A stretch of 58,910 nucleotides of DNA from Lactiplantibacillus xiangfangensis (lineage in GTDB: Bacteria > Bacillota > Bacilli > Lactobacillales > Lactobacillaceae), in assembly GCF_001438845.1 (NCBI RefSeq), contig NZ_JQCL01000103.1, forward strand, positions 166,417 through 225,326, read 5' to 3'. The notes beneath the pieces are model-generated. The model saw nothing but the letters and a program-made list of their open reading frames with translations. It searched no databases and was not told the origin of the DNA. This document shows, in pieces, positions 1 to 8,837 of the stretch (position 1 is the stretch's first letter; each line of letters starts with the position of its first letter). A program made the translations under genes and the position numbers.

Positions 1-63
1 GCTTGATGAATATGATGAAGTATGAGTACCTGGTAAAATGTGGAAATCATTGAAAAAGCTCAT
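1..63 (-). CDS. Tandem small peptide, copy A (partial)
   Basis: Only the first 21 codons lie in the window; the gene runs off the left edge. The visible start MSFFNDFHILPGTHTSSYSS is almost identical to the two copies upstream. A purine-rich ribosome binding site (GGGAGA) lies 8 to 9 bases before the ATG at 63. It is the last of three same-strand genes separated by about 35 to 40 bases, so they are probably one transcript. Function is unknown; see copy B for the whole protein. Confidence 0.75.
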   Translation of the reverse strand, partial: MSFFNDFHILPGTHTSSYSSS

Positions 64-103
64 GTTGTATATCTCCCTTAATTAATAATTTTTTAGGTTT
101 AGC

Positions 104-247
104 TTATTTGTTGAATAAACCCTTAAGTGCTGAAACTAAGCTCAAAACGAATGAATGGAATCCGCCGAATGGATCGTTTGAAACACTTGATGAATATGAT
201 GAAGTATGTGTACCTGGTAATACGTGTAAATCAGTAAAGAAACTCAT
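104..247 (-). CDS. Tandem small peptide, copy B (47 aa)
   Basis: This 47-codon gene has a strong AGGAGG site 8 bases before its ATG. The peptide has an N-terminal half rich in Ser, Thr and His with the motif LPGTHT, then SNDPFGG, then an 18-residue amphipathic cationic tail (FHSFVLSLVSALKGLFNK). It contains no Cys. The glycine pair followed by an amphipathic helix recalls double-glycine bacteriocin precursors, and the length and tail recall staphylococcal beta-type phenol-soluble modulins, but I recognise no family. It differs from copy C mainly by conservative changes (F/L, I/V, N/S), as expected of genes under selection. Coding status is well supported; secretion or antimicrobial activity is only inference. 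Confidence 0.8.
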   Translation of the reverse strand: MSFFTDLHVLPGTHTSSYSSSVSNDPFGGFHSFVLSLVSALKGLFNK

Positions 248-282
248 AATTTTTGCCTCCTAATGGCGTTAAAAATTTGGAT

Positions 283-420
283 TTAGAATAAACCCTTAAG
301 TGCTGAGATTAAGTTCAAAACGAATGAATGGAATCCACCGAAGATATCATTTGAAACGCTTGAAGAATATGATGCAGTGTGGGTACCTGGTAAAATATGA
401 AAATCATTAAAGAAACTCAT
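283..420 (-). CDS. Tandem small peptide, copy C (45 aa)
   Basis: This is the first gene of the array in transcription order. A site reading AGGGGGC lies 6 bases before the ATG at 420. The 45-residue product has the same layout as copy B: MSFFNDFHILPGTHT, a Ser-rich linker, SNDIFGG, and a hydrophobic amphipathic tail ending SALKGLF. It ends two residues earlier than copy B because a TAA replaces the AACAAA codons. No modification enzyme or dedicated exporter directly adjoins it. The ABC exporter to the right is on the same strand but is cut off by a terminator. Confidence 0.8.
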   Translation of the reverse strand: MSFFNDFHILPGTHTASYSSSVSNDIFGGFHSFVLNLISALKGLF

Positions 421-1112
421 GTTGTTGCCCCCTTTTCTGATTAATACTTTTTTTAATTGATTTAGCCTTTTACGGCGTCAATCACATTGAAAACAAATTT
501 ACAAAAACATGAAGTGATTAATCGATTAAGCCATCATCATGTTAGATATTTTGATGGTCATGTTATTGAACTATCAGATTGAAGTTCTCATTCAATTTGT
601 TCTTCCAACACATCATTGACTTGAAATATTTAAATAAATCGTTCAAGCCATTCAATCTTCATGTGAAACAAGTAACCTTGTTTACGGTTAAATAGTAACC
701 AACCAGGCATACTTGCGTCAATAAAATAACTAATATTTGAATAAATACAGGGCAGTATCATATTCATCGGGCAAATATACACACTATGTACAAGTCACGC
801 GTTTCACTATGATTTAAAAATAGCCCAATTTTGGCTTATTTTCGCATGTTTTAATGCACTTGAGCACCCTATATGACAGCGCTTAATCTACTGGTACTAA
901 AGGGTTTTAATTTTACTGTTGCTGTCAGTAAAATGGTCTAAATTACTAATTAGCCATCTAATATCACTATTAATATTTTTTATTTTTTTAGACCAAAATA
1001 CCCCCTTTTTTTGAAATAATTATTAATAATATTAATACAAAGTCATACTTCCTTCACAATTAGACAAAGTGTCAAACCCATCGTTTACCATGTAAGTACA
1101 TTAAAAATTGCC
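421..1112. other. AT-rich gene-free region upstream of the peptide array
   Basis: About 690 bases with no convincing gene on either strand. It is markedly more AT-rich than the neighbouring operons. A direct repeat AGTAACC occurs at 671-677 and 694-700, spaced 23 bases apart, roughly two helical turns. Such spacing can mark a dimeric activator site, but the match is too short to assign. The region presumably carries the promoter of the peptide genes; no -35/-10 pair stood out clearly. Confidence 0.5.
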
Positions 1113-1157
1113 AAAAAAGTCGACCATGATGACGCTTCCGTCACGGTCGACTTTTTT
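1113..1157. terminator. Bidirectional intrinsic terminator
   Basis: The inverted repeat AAAAAAGTCGACC / GGTCGACTTTTTT has A and T tracts on both sides, so it can act in both directions. It closes the minus-strand exporter operon ending at 1185 and separates it from the peptide genes. Confidence 0.9.
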
Positions 1158-1184
1158 GTGTAACTCATCATAAATCTTTTGTTA

Positions 1185-2951
1185 TTACCCGTGTTGATAT
1201 TGCAAGCGATAAAAATCACGGTAACGGTCATGGGTCGCTATCAAGGTCTCATGATCGCCGTCCCCCGTAATTTGGCCGTCTTCCATAAATAGAATCCGAG
1301 GGTAGGCTTCAATCTGGTTGAGTCGGTGGACGATCGTAATCGTCGTTAATTCTGCTGGTAACGTCGCTAATAGCTGGGTCACCCGTTCCTGGTTCTGATT
1401 ATCTAGGCTCGCCGTCGCTTCGTCTAAGATCAGCAGTGAAGGTTTACGAACTAAGGCCCGCACGATGGCAAGGCGTTGGCGCTGCCCACCAGAGACGTTT
1501 AAACCGCGTTCTCCGACGTCCGTATCCAACCCAGCTGGTAATTCATCTAACCAATCACCAAGCCCAACTTGGCCCAATAACGTCGTTAAACGTTCATCTG
1601 AGACCGGGGTTGTCGATCCAAGTAGTAAATTATCCCGCATCGTCCCGGGCATCAGATCAACTTCTTGGCTCACATACCCAATTTGGTCCCGAATCGACGG
1701 AATCGTATAGCTCGATACTGAGTGTCCGTTCACGTCTAGCGACCCGCTAGTTGGCTCGTAGTAAGCTTCTAGTAACGAAACTAAGGTCGTCTTCCCGCTC
1801 CCACTTTCACCGATTAAGGCAATCCGTTCACCACGGTTGATCTGTAAATCAATGTCTTTCAGGACCGGCTTATCAGCTTCATAGCCAAAGTTCACGTGGT
1901 CAAAGTTAACCGTGTCGATGGTACTTAACGTATCGCCACCTAACCGTTTGTCTTCAACCGGGCTATCCAAAATATCGTCAATCCGTTCAGTCGCACCAAC
2001 CGTTTGTTGAACGGCGGTCACTAACCCCGTCACACTACTCAACGGCGAAATCATCTGAACCGCGTACATTAGAAACGCCACTAAACTCCCGATGGTCAGG
2101 GCCTTCGTCTGCACTAGGACCCCACCATAAACGATAATGACAAAAATGGCGCCTAGGAGCATGATATTTAAAATTGGGTTCAAAAATGAAATCAACTTAA
2201 TCTGACGGACACTAAAGCCTTTGATCCGGTTGACCTGATCCGTCCCCTGTTGTTTCAGGGGCTTTTCAGCAACCATGGCTTTAACCAGTCGGTTCTGTGA
2301 AATCATTTGGACAGATGCACTATTCAAGTTGGCCGTCTCTTTTTGAATCGCCTTTGAAATCCGCGCCAAGACTTGGCCCATCGGTATAATGATGAGCGCC
2401 ATCAACGGCACGACAATCAAAATAATGATCGTTAATTTGAAGTTTAACAAGAGCATCAAGGTCAACGACCCGATGATCGAGATAACCCCGTTAATGGCGT
2501 TTGAAAATTGACTGGAGATCAATTCAAAAATCGTTGACGTATCATTGACCACCCGACTAGACAATTCCCCAGTCCGGTTATGGTCAAAATACGGAATTGG
2601 TAAATCCACAATGTGTTCCCACAACGTACTCCGTAACTTGGATACCGCGTCAACCCCGGTATAGCTCAATAAAAAGCTCGACGCCACACTCGAAAAGAGT
2701 TGCACAATAATTACAACGGACAATTTTCCCAACAGTTGTCCAGACGTACCGTGATTAAACGCATCGATGAAGTCTTTCAGCATTAACGTAATGCCTAAAC
2801 TACAAATCGTTGCTACGAAGGATAATAAGATACCTAAAATGAATAGCCCCTTCTTAGGACTAGCATTCGTCGTAATTAAGCGTAGTAGGTCCCTCGTGCC
2901 ATACTTACGCTTAGGCGGTTGCTTAACCGCACTCGCTGCGTTACTCGCCAT
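1185..2951 (-). CDS. ABC half-exporter, fused permease and ATPase
   Basis: This 588-residue protein has the usual exporter layout: about six membrane helices in residues 1-320, then a nucleotide-binding domain. The Walker A motif GESGSGKTT is near residue 381, the signature LNVSGGQRQ near 485 and Walker B LLILDEATASLD near 507, so the ATPase looks intact. It works as a homo- or heterodimer exporting lipids, drugs or peptides; the substrate cannot be read from sequence. It is the third gene of a minus-strand operon behind a MacB-like ABC protein and a glycosyltransferase, 52 bases after the latter. There is no N-terminal C39 peptidase domain, so it is not a classical double-glycine peptide processor. 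Confidence 0.9.
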   Translation of the reverse strand: MASNAASAVKQPPKRKYGTRDLLRLITTNASPKKGLFILGILLSFVATICSLGITLMLKDFIDAFNHGTSGQLLGKLSVVIIVQLFSSVASSFLLSYTGVDAVSKLRSTLWEHIVDLPIPYFDHNRTGELSSRVVNDTSTIFELISSQFSNAINGVISIIGSLTLMLLLNFKLTIIILIVVPLMALIIIPMGQVLARISKAIQKETANLNSASVQMISQNRLVKAMVAEKPLKQQGTDQVNRIKGFSVRQIKLISFLNPILNIMLLGAIFVIIVYGGVLVQTKALTIGSLVAFLMYAVQMISPLSSVTGLVTAVQQTVGATERIDDILDSPVEDKRLGGDTLSTIDTVNFDHVNFGYEADKPVLKDIDLQINRGERIALIGESGSGKTTLVSLLEAYYEPTSGSLDVNGHSVSSYTIPSIRDQIGYVSQEVDLMPGTMRDNLLLGSTTPVSDERLTTLLGQVGLGDWLDELPAGLDTDVGERGLNVSGGQRQRLAIVRALVRKPSLLILDEATASLDNQNQERVTQLLATLPAELTTITIVHRLNQIEAYPRILFMEDGQITGDGDHETLIATHDRYRDFYRLQYQHG

Positions 2952-3003
2952 ATGCTGCTACTCCCCTCATTGCCTGAATATCTGGCTGAACGACGTGGTC
3001 ATT

Positions 3004-4500
3004 TCATTTTTGCCATACCTTGGCTTCAGAGAATTGACTACTGCGACCGTACGCCGCTTCACTCATTTCCGCTAATTGCTCTGGTTGCCGTAACAGTCCG
3101 AGAATCACCTTGCCTAATTCCACCAAATTGTTGGCCGGAATCAACCGCCCGTTTTGGCCATCTTCAATCATGTCGGATGGCCCGTATTTCACATCGTACG
3201 CCACCACTGGAACCCCGTGACTAAGCGCTTCAAGAATACCCAAGTTGAAACCTTCGTATTGACTTGTCAAGACCATCATCTGAGCCTGATCATAGACGGG
3301 CGCCAAATCGTGAACAAACCCTTTAAAACTAATAAAGGATTGCCACTGTTGCGAATTAACGAGGTTACGAAGCCGCTTTTCTTCCTTAAAGCCCGTCCAG
3401 GAGTCGCCATACCCGTAAATGTCTAACGTGACTTGCGGCAACTTCTCATGCACGTACGCAATGGCTTTAATCAGCTGGTCTAACTGCTTTTCGACTGACA
3501 AGCGGGCAACGGCAATCACTTTACCTGCCTGCCGCTTGCTAAAGTCTACCGGTTGCGCATCCAGCCGTTCATCACTAACACTGCCCACCGGAATCCCGAT
3601 GGTTGGCACAATGTTATGGATATGGTTCGTCATATCATCACACTCAGCCTGAGTGGACATAATGAAACCATTCATCTGGTCAGCGTGATCGAGCCCAATT
3701 TGGGTATACGGCACGATTGGTGAATTGACCACGTCTAAAGGATCCAAGGTAAAGTTACTGTGCAAGAATTCGTACTTGCGCGCCGTAGTCGTCATTTCAA
3801 CTAACGGGTGCATCCCCGCGTCACTACGGTCAACGATCATCGTCCCGTGCCCGCCAAATTCCGTGTTGATTGCATCCAAGAAGAAGGCCGTTAACTGATC
3901 CCAGTCTTCAAATTCATAGGTGTTCCCTTTAAAGTTGAGGACCCGTTGATGGGTCGCCACCGGTTCGTGGTGTTCATTGGGCCGGAAAAAAGTCTCCAAA
4001 ACCGGTTGCTTCTTCGGATTCAGATGTTGCTCGAACACAATAATTTGATTTTCATCAAAATACTGCGCGACGGACAAGAATCCCCGCGTATCGTAGTAAT
4101 CTCGGCGACTAACGGCATCCTGTGGATTTAAAATATCAACGTAATCAACGTTACCCTTTGGATTCAAAACGATCCGCTTGCGCCGCTGATTCCGTTGGAT
4201 GACGTCAAATTCACGCGTATTGACCCGTACTAAGGTTTCCCCCTTAACGCGCGGATAGTTTGCCGCCGTCAGTGGGTCCCCTTCGTAATCGGTCGTTCCT
4301 TGAAAATAATCGTACATATTAACAACAAATTCATCATCAAGCCCGACTTGATGCATATTTTGATGCAAGTCGCGCACGTAATTACGCGTCACAATCATCG
4401 CCGGTACGCGGTGCTTCGTAAAGAGGCGTTGCCGGTTGATCATCGCCAGTTCGATGGCTGATGGTGTTGAATCAATTTTGCTCGTAATGAAAAAGTACAT
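3004..4500 (-). CDS. Family-4 glycosyltransferase, TagE/GtfA-like
   Basis: A 498-residue GT-B glycosyltransferase. The C-terminal half carries the retaining-enzyme motif EGFNLGILEALSHG followed by GVPVVAYDVKYGPSDMI, which is typical of poly(glycerol-phosphate) alpha-glucosyltransferases (TagE) and of GtfA-type protein O-glucosyltransferases. The long N-terminal domain (about 1-310) is the acceptor half seen in that group. There is no signal peptide or membrane helix, so it is cytosolic. The likely role is glucosylation of wall teichoic acid or a cell-surface polymer. It starts 21 bases after the MacB-like gene and lies in its operon. The acceptor is inferred from family only. Confidence 0.8.
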   Translation of the reverse strand: MYFFITSKIDSTPSAIELAMINRQRLFTKHRVPAMIVTRNYVRDLHQNMHQVGLDDEFVVNMYDYFQGTTDYEGDPLTAANYPRVKGETLVRVNTREFDVIQRNQRRKRIVLNPKGNVDYVDILNPQDAVSRRDYYDTRGFLSVAQYFDENQIIVFEQHLNPKKQPVLETFFRPNEHHEPVATHQRVLNFKGNTYEFEDWDQLTAFFLDAINTEFGGHGTMIVDRSDAGMHPLVEMTTTARKYEFLHSNFTLDPLDVVNSPIVPYTQIGLDHADQMNGFIMSTQAECDDMTNHIHNIVPTIGIPVGSVSDERLDAQPVDFSKRQAGKVIAVARLSVEKQLDQLIKAIAYVHEKLPQVTLDIYGYGDSWTGFKEEKRLRNLVNSQQWQSFISFKGFVHDLAPVYDQAQMMVLTSQYEGFNLGILEALSHGVPVVAYDVKYGPSDMIEDGQNGRLIPANNLVELGKVILGLLRQPEQLAEMSEAAYGRSSQFSEAKVWQK

Positions 4501-4521
4501 AACCTACGCCCTCATTTTTTA

Positions 4522-6516
4522 TCATTCATGTGACAAACTTTCAACTGGATCCAACCGGGCAGCCATGTGTGCTGGCGCTAAGGCCGCTAATAAACTAATA
4601 ACCACACTGACCGTCATTCCGCCTAGCATTGCAGTTCCAGAAATCCGCACAATTGGATACTTAATTAAACTATAGATAGCAGCGTTCCCCAGCACTTGCC
4701 ATAACTGGCCAAAAATAATTCCCATAATTGCAGCTAACACCCCAATGGTCAGGGCTTCAGCAAAGAATAAGTGACTAATATCACGCTTACGGGCACCTAA
4801 GGCTCGTAAGACCCCGATTTCACGTGTCCGTTCAGACACACTGACATACAAGACCACGATAATCATGATGGCAGAAACTAATAACGCAATCCCCGCAACC
4901 CCGGTCAAGACGTTCGTTGCTAACCGGATGTAGGTGTTCAAGGAATCAATCAAGTCACCGATTCCAGTGTAGTTATACTGTTGCTTCTTATTGGAGCCCT
5001 TGATGGCCTTGATCTGATGTTCAACGGACTTAACATGACTCAACTTATCAATTTGTACAATGGCAAAGTTTGGCCGGTAAGTGACCTTCTTAGCGTTCAC
5101 CATTGCTTTAGCCGTCTTAGGTGTCACAACGATGTTGGTATCGTTGCTGCTTGTGATCCCGCTAACTTTTAGCCGTTTCTTCACGGTCACGGACTTGTTA
5201 TGCTTGTCGACCATGGCCAACTTAACCGTCACGCGTTTATTCAACGCTTGCTTGTACTTCTTTGTCCCAACTAGCTTCTTAGCGAGTTTCCGGCCAATCA
5301 AAACTTCATTAGTTCCGGGACGAGTCCCATTTTTAATGGTCTTGGCTAAAATGGTCTGATTATCCGTTTGTAAGCTAGCCGTAACCTTGTTCTTCTTATA
5401 ACTAGTCTGGGTGCCCGCGTAGTAACCGAGTGTCGTGGATTTAACGTGCTTGATCTTGGCAATCTTGTTAATGTTTGCACTAGTAATTTGAGCATTCTTG
5501 GCCGCCGCCGTCGTTTCTTTATTGACCGCTGCCTTATAAGCCTTCGCCGTCTTCGCTTTGTCACGCGCTTTGGTGCTGACTTTGCCCGTCTTCTTACTAA
5601 TCTGAACCGCCGTCGGGTTAACCTGCGACGTGATTTGGTGATTCATATAGTTTTGAATCCCAGACCCCAATCCAAGCATCACGACAATACTACTGATCCC
5701 GATTGACGAACCAAAGATAATCAACAGGTACCGTAACCACATCCGGCGCATATGCTGCATCGACATCTTAAACATTTGCCGAAAGCCTAGTACCCGGTAA
5801 CGCGTAGGTTCCTTTTCAACTTCGTCAAACGGGGCCCCAATGACTAACTCATCGTGAATTTTCCCATCATCTAAATGCACAATGCGCGTCCCATAATCGG
5901 CAACTTCTTGTGAGTGGGTCACCGTGATGACTAACTTGCCTTCCGCAGCGATCGAATACAAGATATCCATGACATCCTGCGTATTTTCACTATCTAACGC
6001 TCCAGTCGGTTCATCGGCAATGATAATATCGGGGTCACTTGCCAGCGCCCGCGCAATCGCGACCCGTTGTTTTTGTCCCCCCGATAATTCATTTGGAAAT
6101 TGGCGGGATTGCTTCTCCAAGCCAACGCGTTTTAGCAGTGCCTCACCCTGCTTCACCTGTTCGGCGTGTGAGATTCGCGTCATCTTCAATGAGAGTAAAA
6201 CGTTATCCAAGACATTCAGATAACTAACTAAGTTGAAGTTTTGAAAAATGAACCCAACCGTTTCACGCCGATACCGGTCCATTTGACGTTCATTCATTGA
6301 ACGTAACGATTTTCCGTCCAACAAAACGTCGCCATCATAATGATGATCCAAGCCCCCGATAATGTTCATCAATGTAGATTTACCACCACCAGACTCCCCG
6401 AGAATTGAAATAAATTCCCCGCGGTCAAAGTTTAGGTTAATACCTTTTAAAATCACGTTTTCCTCATGATTTAAGGTATAGGCTTTACGAATATCATGTA
6501 ATTCTAAAAAGCTCAT
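4522..6516 (-). CDS. MacB-like ABC protein, fused ATPase and FtsX permease
   Basis: A 664-residue fusion. Residues 1-225 form an ATPase of the LolD/MacB type (Walker A GESGGGKST near 40, LSGGQKQ near 142, ADEPTGALD near 165). After one membrane helix (about 263-285) comes an extracytoplasmic domain up to about 535, then three helices of the FtsX/MacB permease fold with the conserved REIGVLRALGA stretch. The outer domain begins with a strikingly Lys/Ala-rich segment (about residues 305-350). Such proteins use ATP to drive periplasmic or wall-side mechanical work, often peptide export or antimicrobial resistance. It has a strong GGGAGG site at the ATG and is first gene of the operon running to 1185. 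Confidence 0.85.
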   Translation of the reverse strand: MSFLELHDIRKAYTLNHEENVILKGINLNFDRGEFISILGESGGGKSTLMNIIGGLDHHYDGDVLLDGKSLRSMNERQMDRYRRETVGFIFQNFNLVSYLNVLDNVLLSLKMTRISHAEQVKQGEALLKRVGLEKQSRQFPNELSGGQKQRVAIARALASDPDIIIADEPTGALDSENTQDVMDILYSIAAEGKLVITVTHSQEVADYGTRIVHLDDGKIHDELVIGAPFDEVEKEPTRYRVLGFRQMFKMSMQHMRRMWLRYLLIIFGSSIGISSIVVMLGLGSGIQNYMNHQITSQVNPTAVQISKKTGKVSTKARDKAKTAKAYKAAVNKETTAAAKNAQITSANINKIAKIKHVKSTTLGYYAGTQTSYKKNKVTASLQTDNQTILAKTIKNGTRPGTNEVLIGRKLAKKLVGTKKYKQALNKRVTVKLAMVDKHNKSVTVKKRLKVSGITSSNDTNIVVTPKTAKAMVNAKKVTYRPNFAIVQIDKLSHVKSVEHQIKAIKGSNKKQQYNYTGIGDLIDSLNTYIRLATNVLTGVAGIALLVSAIMIIVVLYVSVSERTREIGVLRALGARKRDISHLFFAEALTIGVLAAIMGIIFGQLWQVLGNAAIYSLIKYPIVRISGTAMLGGMTVSVVISLLAALAPAHMAARLDPVESLSHE

Positions 6517-6810
6517 ATATATGTACCTCCCGATTCTTTTTTGGAGAATACCCCAGAATACAGTTCCTCAGTAATAACTTTGCGATTTTTAGTGAATGAT
6601 GTAAAGTGTTATCGAATACCAGGGGTAACTATTTATTAATCTAACAATTAGTATCTAAATCCCCGTGGTCACTGCTTATTGTTAGTAACAATCAACATAA
6701 ACAAGTTGTGAATTTTCTTTGAAAATGCTTTCTCAGACCATTCAGATACCAGCAAAAGTACACCGGTTAATAAAGCGTTTTAGCTAACTAAACCCACACC
6801 TTCTTGCCAA
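6517..6810. other. Gene-free region upstream of the ABC operon
   Basis: About 290 bases without a supported gene. It should hold the promoter of the minus-strand operon starting at 6516. No clear operator or extra gene was found. Confidence 0.4.
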
Positions 6811-6860
6811 ACAAAAACCCGCCTTCAGGAAGTGATGTTTTCCTGAAGGCGGGTTCTTAT
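6811..6860 (-). terminator. Intrinsic terminator after the 6894 gene
   Basis: A perfect 14-base stem, CCCGCCTTCAGGAA against TTCCTGAAGGCGGG, around an 8-base loop. On the minus strand it is followed by TTTTTGTTT. Confidence 0.9.
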
Positions 6861-6893
6861 GTTATCTGCTGTCAATTTTGAGCTATCATTCTG

Positions 6894-7085
6894 TTATTTA
6901 AAGAAACTCTTCTTGGCAACGATGCGATAAATGGCGTCACCAAGACCGGTTACAAACACGATCCCGAGGCCAACGTATTGGAGCCACGGGAGGCTATCTT
7001 TAATAGTAACAACCTGACTGCCGGCACCAAAGAGAATCAGGCCAAAAACAATCAGAATACTTTCAACTAAGTTCAACGTTCGCAT
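6894..7085 (-). CDS. Small membrane protein, 63 aa
   Basis: A 63-residue protein with two predicted membrane helices (about 6-26 and 34-54) and a basic C-terminus ending KKSFFK. A GAGGAG site lies 9 bases before the ATG, and its own terminator follows at 6811. It stands alone between the ABC operon and pgi. I do not recognise a family. Confidence 0.75.
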   Translation of the reverse strand: MRTLNLVESILIVFGLILFGAGSQVVTIKDSLPWLQYVGLGIVFVTGLGDAIYRIVAKKSFFK

Positions 7086-7196
7086 GTTAACTTCTCCTCA
7101 TCGACTCGGATTATTATTTCCATTATAACTGAAGTGACATCGTTTTGAAATCACCGCAACGATGCGTCACCCATTATCATCACGAGTGCAAGTAAG

Positions 7197-7252
7197 CAAA
7201 AAAACGCCGCTCGGACGCCACAAAAGCAATCCGAACGACGTTATTTTTTTAT
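7197..7252 (-). terminator. Intrinsic terminator of pgi
   Basis: The minus-strand hairpin pairs AACGTCGTTCGGA with TCCGAGCGGCGTT (one G-U pair) and is followed by a T tract. It lies just after the pgi stop codon. Confidence 0.85.
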
Positions 7253-7263
7253 TTACTGTTAGT

Positions 7264-8616
7264 TTAGTCGTCTAAACGTGCAGTTAATTTCTTAGTTAAT
7301 TCTTCGTAACCTGGCTTGCCAAGAAGAGCAAACATGTTGTTCTTGTAGGCTTCAACACCTGGTTGGTTGAATGGGTTGATCCCGTTCAAGTAACCAGAAA
7401 TGGCAACGGCTGCTTCAAAGAAGTAGATCATGTAGCCAAGCGTGTAAGCGTCTTGTGAAGGAATGTTAACGACCATGTTAGGAACACCGCCATCAACGTG
7501 GGCCATAATAACCCCTTCAAAGGCCTTGGTGTTAACTTGGGCCATTGTCTTACCTTCAAGATACTTCAAGCCGTCAAGGTTTTCAGTTTCCTTAGGAACG
7601 TCAACGTCACTAGTGGCGTTTTCAACCTTAACAACAGTTTCCATCAAGTTACGACGACCTTCTTGGATGTATTGCCCCAAGGAGTGTAAGTCAGTCGTAA
7701 AGTTAGCTGATGATGGGTAGATACCCTTTTGGTCTTTCCCTTCGGATTCGCCCATTAATTGCTTCCACCATTCTGAGAACATCGCCATATTTGGTTCGTA
7801 GTTTTCAAGAATTTCAGTGGTGTAACCCTTCCGGTATAAAATGTTCCGGAAAGCAGCGTATTGGTAAGCTTCGTTCTTGCTTAAGTCGGCGTCAGAATAT
7901 TCTGCGCGACCATCAGCAGCACCCTTCATCAATGCGTCGATGTCGGCACCGGAAACAGCGATTGGTAATAAACCAACTGGTGTTAAGACAGTGAAACGAC
8001 CACCAACATCATCAGGGATAACGAATGATTCGTAGCCTTCAGCATCGGCTTCTTGCTTCAACGCACCACGTTTGCGGTCAGTTGTTGCGTAGATACGATC
8101 CTTGGCGCCTTCTTCACCATACTTGGCGATTAAGCGTTCCTTAAATACACGGAAAGCAATTGAAGGTTCAGTCGTGGTACCAGACTTCGAAATGATGTTA
8201 ACAGAGAAGTCACGGTCACCAATCATGTGAATCAAATCGTTGACGTATGAAGATGAAATTGAGTTCCCAGCAAAGACAATTTGTGGGAATTTACGGTCTT
8301 CACGTGAAAGTGATGACCAGAAAGTTTCGTGTAAAAATTCAACGGCAGCGCGAGCACCTAGATATGAACCACCAATCCCGATTACGACTAAGACGTCAGA
8401 ATCATTTTGAATCTTCTTTGCAGCGGACTTAATCCGAGCAAATTCTTCCTTATCATAGTCTACTGGTAAATCTAACCAGCCACGGAAATCTTTACCGGCG
8501 CCGGTACCTTCACGCAGCTCCTTGTCAGCAGCAGTGACCATAGCTTGCATTTCGCCAAGTTCGTTATCTTGAACAAACTTAGTTAAATTAGAGCTGTCAA
8601 ATGAAATGTGTGCCAT
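7264..8616 (-). CDS. pgi: Glucose-6-phosphate isomerase
   Basis: This 450-residue cytosolic enzyme interconverts glucose-6-phosphate and fructose-6-phosphate. It has the family's sugar-phosphate loop ([15 protein letters not shown]) and the catalytic Glu in [10 protein letters not shown] near residue 290. Length is normal for Firmicutes Pgi. The ATG at 8616 has an AGAGGT site 9 bases upstream. It is a single-gene unit with its own terminator. In facultatively heterofermentative lactobacilli it links glucose uptake to glycolysis. Confidence 0.97.
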   Translation of the reverse strand: MAHISFDSSNLTKFVQDNELGEMQAMVTAADKELREGTGAGKDFRGWLDLPVDYDKEEFARIKSAAKKIQNDSDVLVVIGIGGSYLGARAAVEFLHETFWSSLSREDRKFPQIVFAGNSISSSYVNDLIHMIGDRDFSVNIISKSGTTTEPSIAFRVFKERLIAKYGEEGAKDRIYATTDRKRGALKQEADAEGYESFVIPDDVGGRFTVLTPVGLLPIAVSGADIDALMKGAADGRAEYSDADLSKNEAYQYAAFRNILYRKGYTTEILENYEPNMAMFSEWWKQLMGESEGKDQKGIYPSSANFTTDLHSLGQYIQEGRRNLMETVVKVENATSDVDVPKETENLDGLKYLEGKTMAQVNTKAFEGVIMAHVDGGVPNMVVNIPSQDAYTLGYMIYFFEAAVAISGYLNGINPFNQPGVEAYKNNMFALLGKPGYEELTKKLTARLDD

Positions 8617-8744
8617 TTACTATTACCTCTTTCTATACGTATTTACAATTGATATTATACAATACGACCGAACCGAATGAAAAGCGCTTGCTCACTTTTT
8701 TCGTAAATTTTCGCAATTTATGTAAAAAATAAGTATTTTTATCA

Positions 8745-8786
8745 TAAAAAAAAGACACGAATAAGTCATCATATCCGCGTCAATTC
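8745..8786 (-). terminator. Probable terminator of the GlcU-type transporter gene
   Basis: On the minus strand GACGCG pairs with CGTGTC (one G-U pair), followed by eight Ts. The stem is short and the loop long, so strength is uncertain. Confidence 0.55.
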
Positions 8787-8837
8787 AACTTTTTAGGTTT
8801 ATCATATTTTTTTATAAATGTAAAAGTAAAAGTTTTA

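Noticed and set aside
104-420. Classical double-glycine class II bacteriocin precursors
   Set aside because: The stretch before GG lacks the usual leader pattern (LxxxELxxIxGG), there is no C39-peptidase exporter and no immunity gene adjacent. The GG remains only a possibility.
671-700. Direct repeat AGTAACC, 23 bases apart, as a quorum-sensing regulator site for the peptide genes
   Set aside because: Seven-base repeats in AT-rich DNA are common, it lies 250 bases upstream, and no response regulator or pheromone gene is near.
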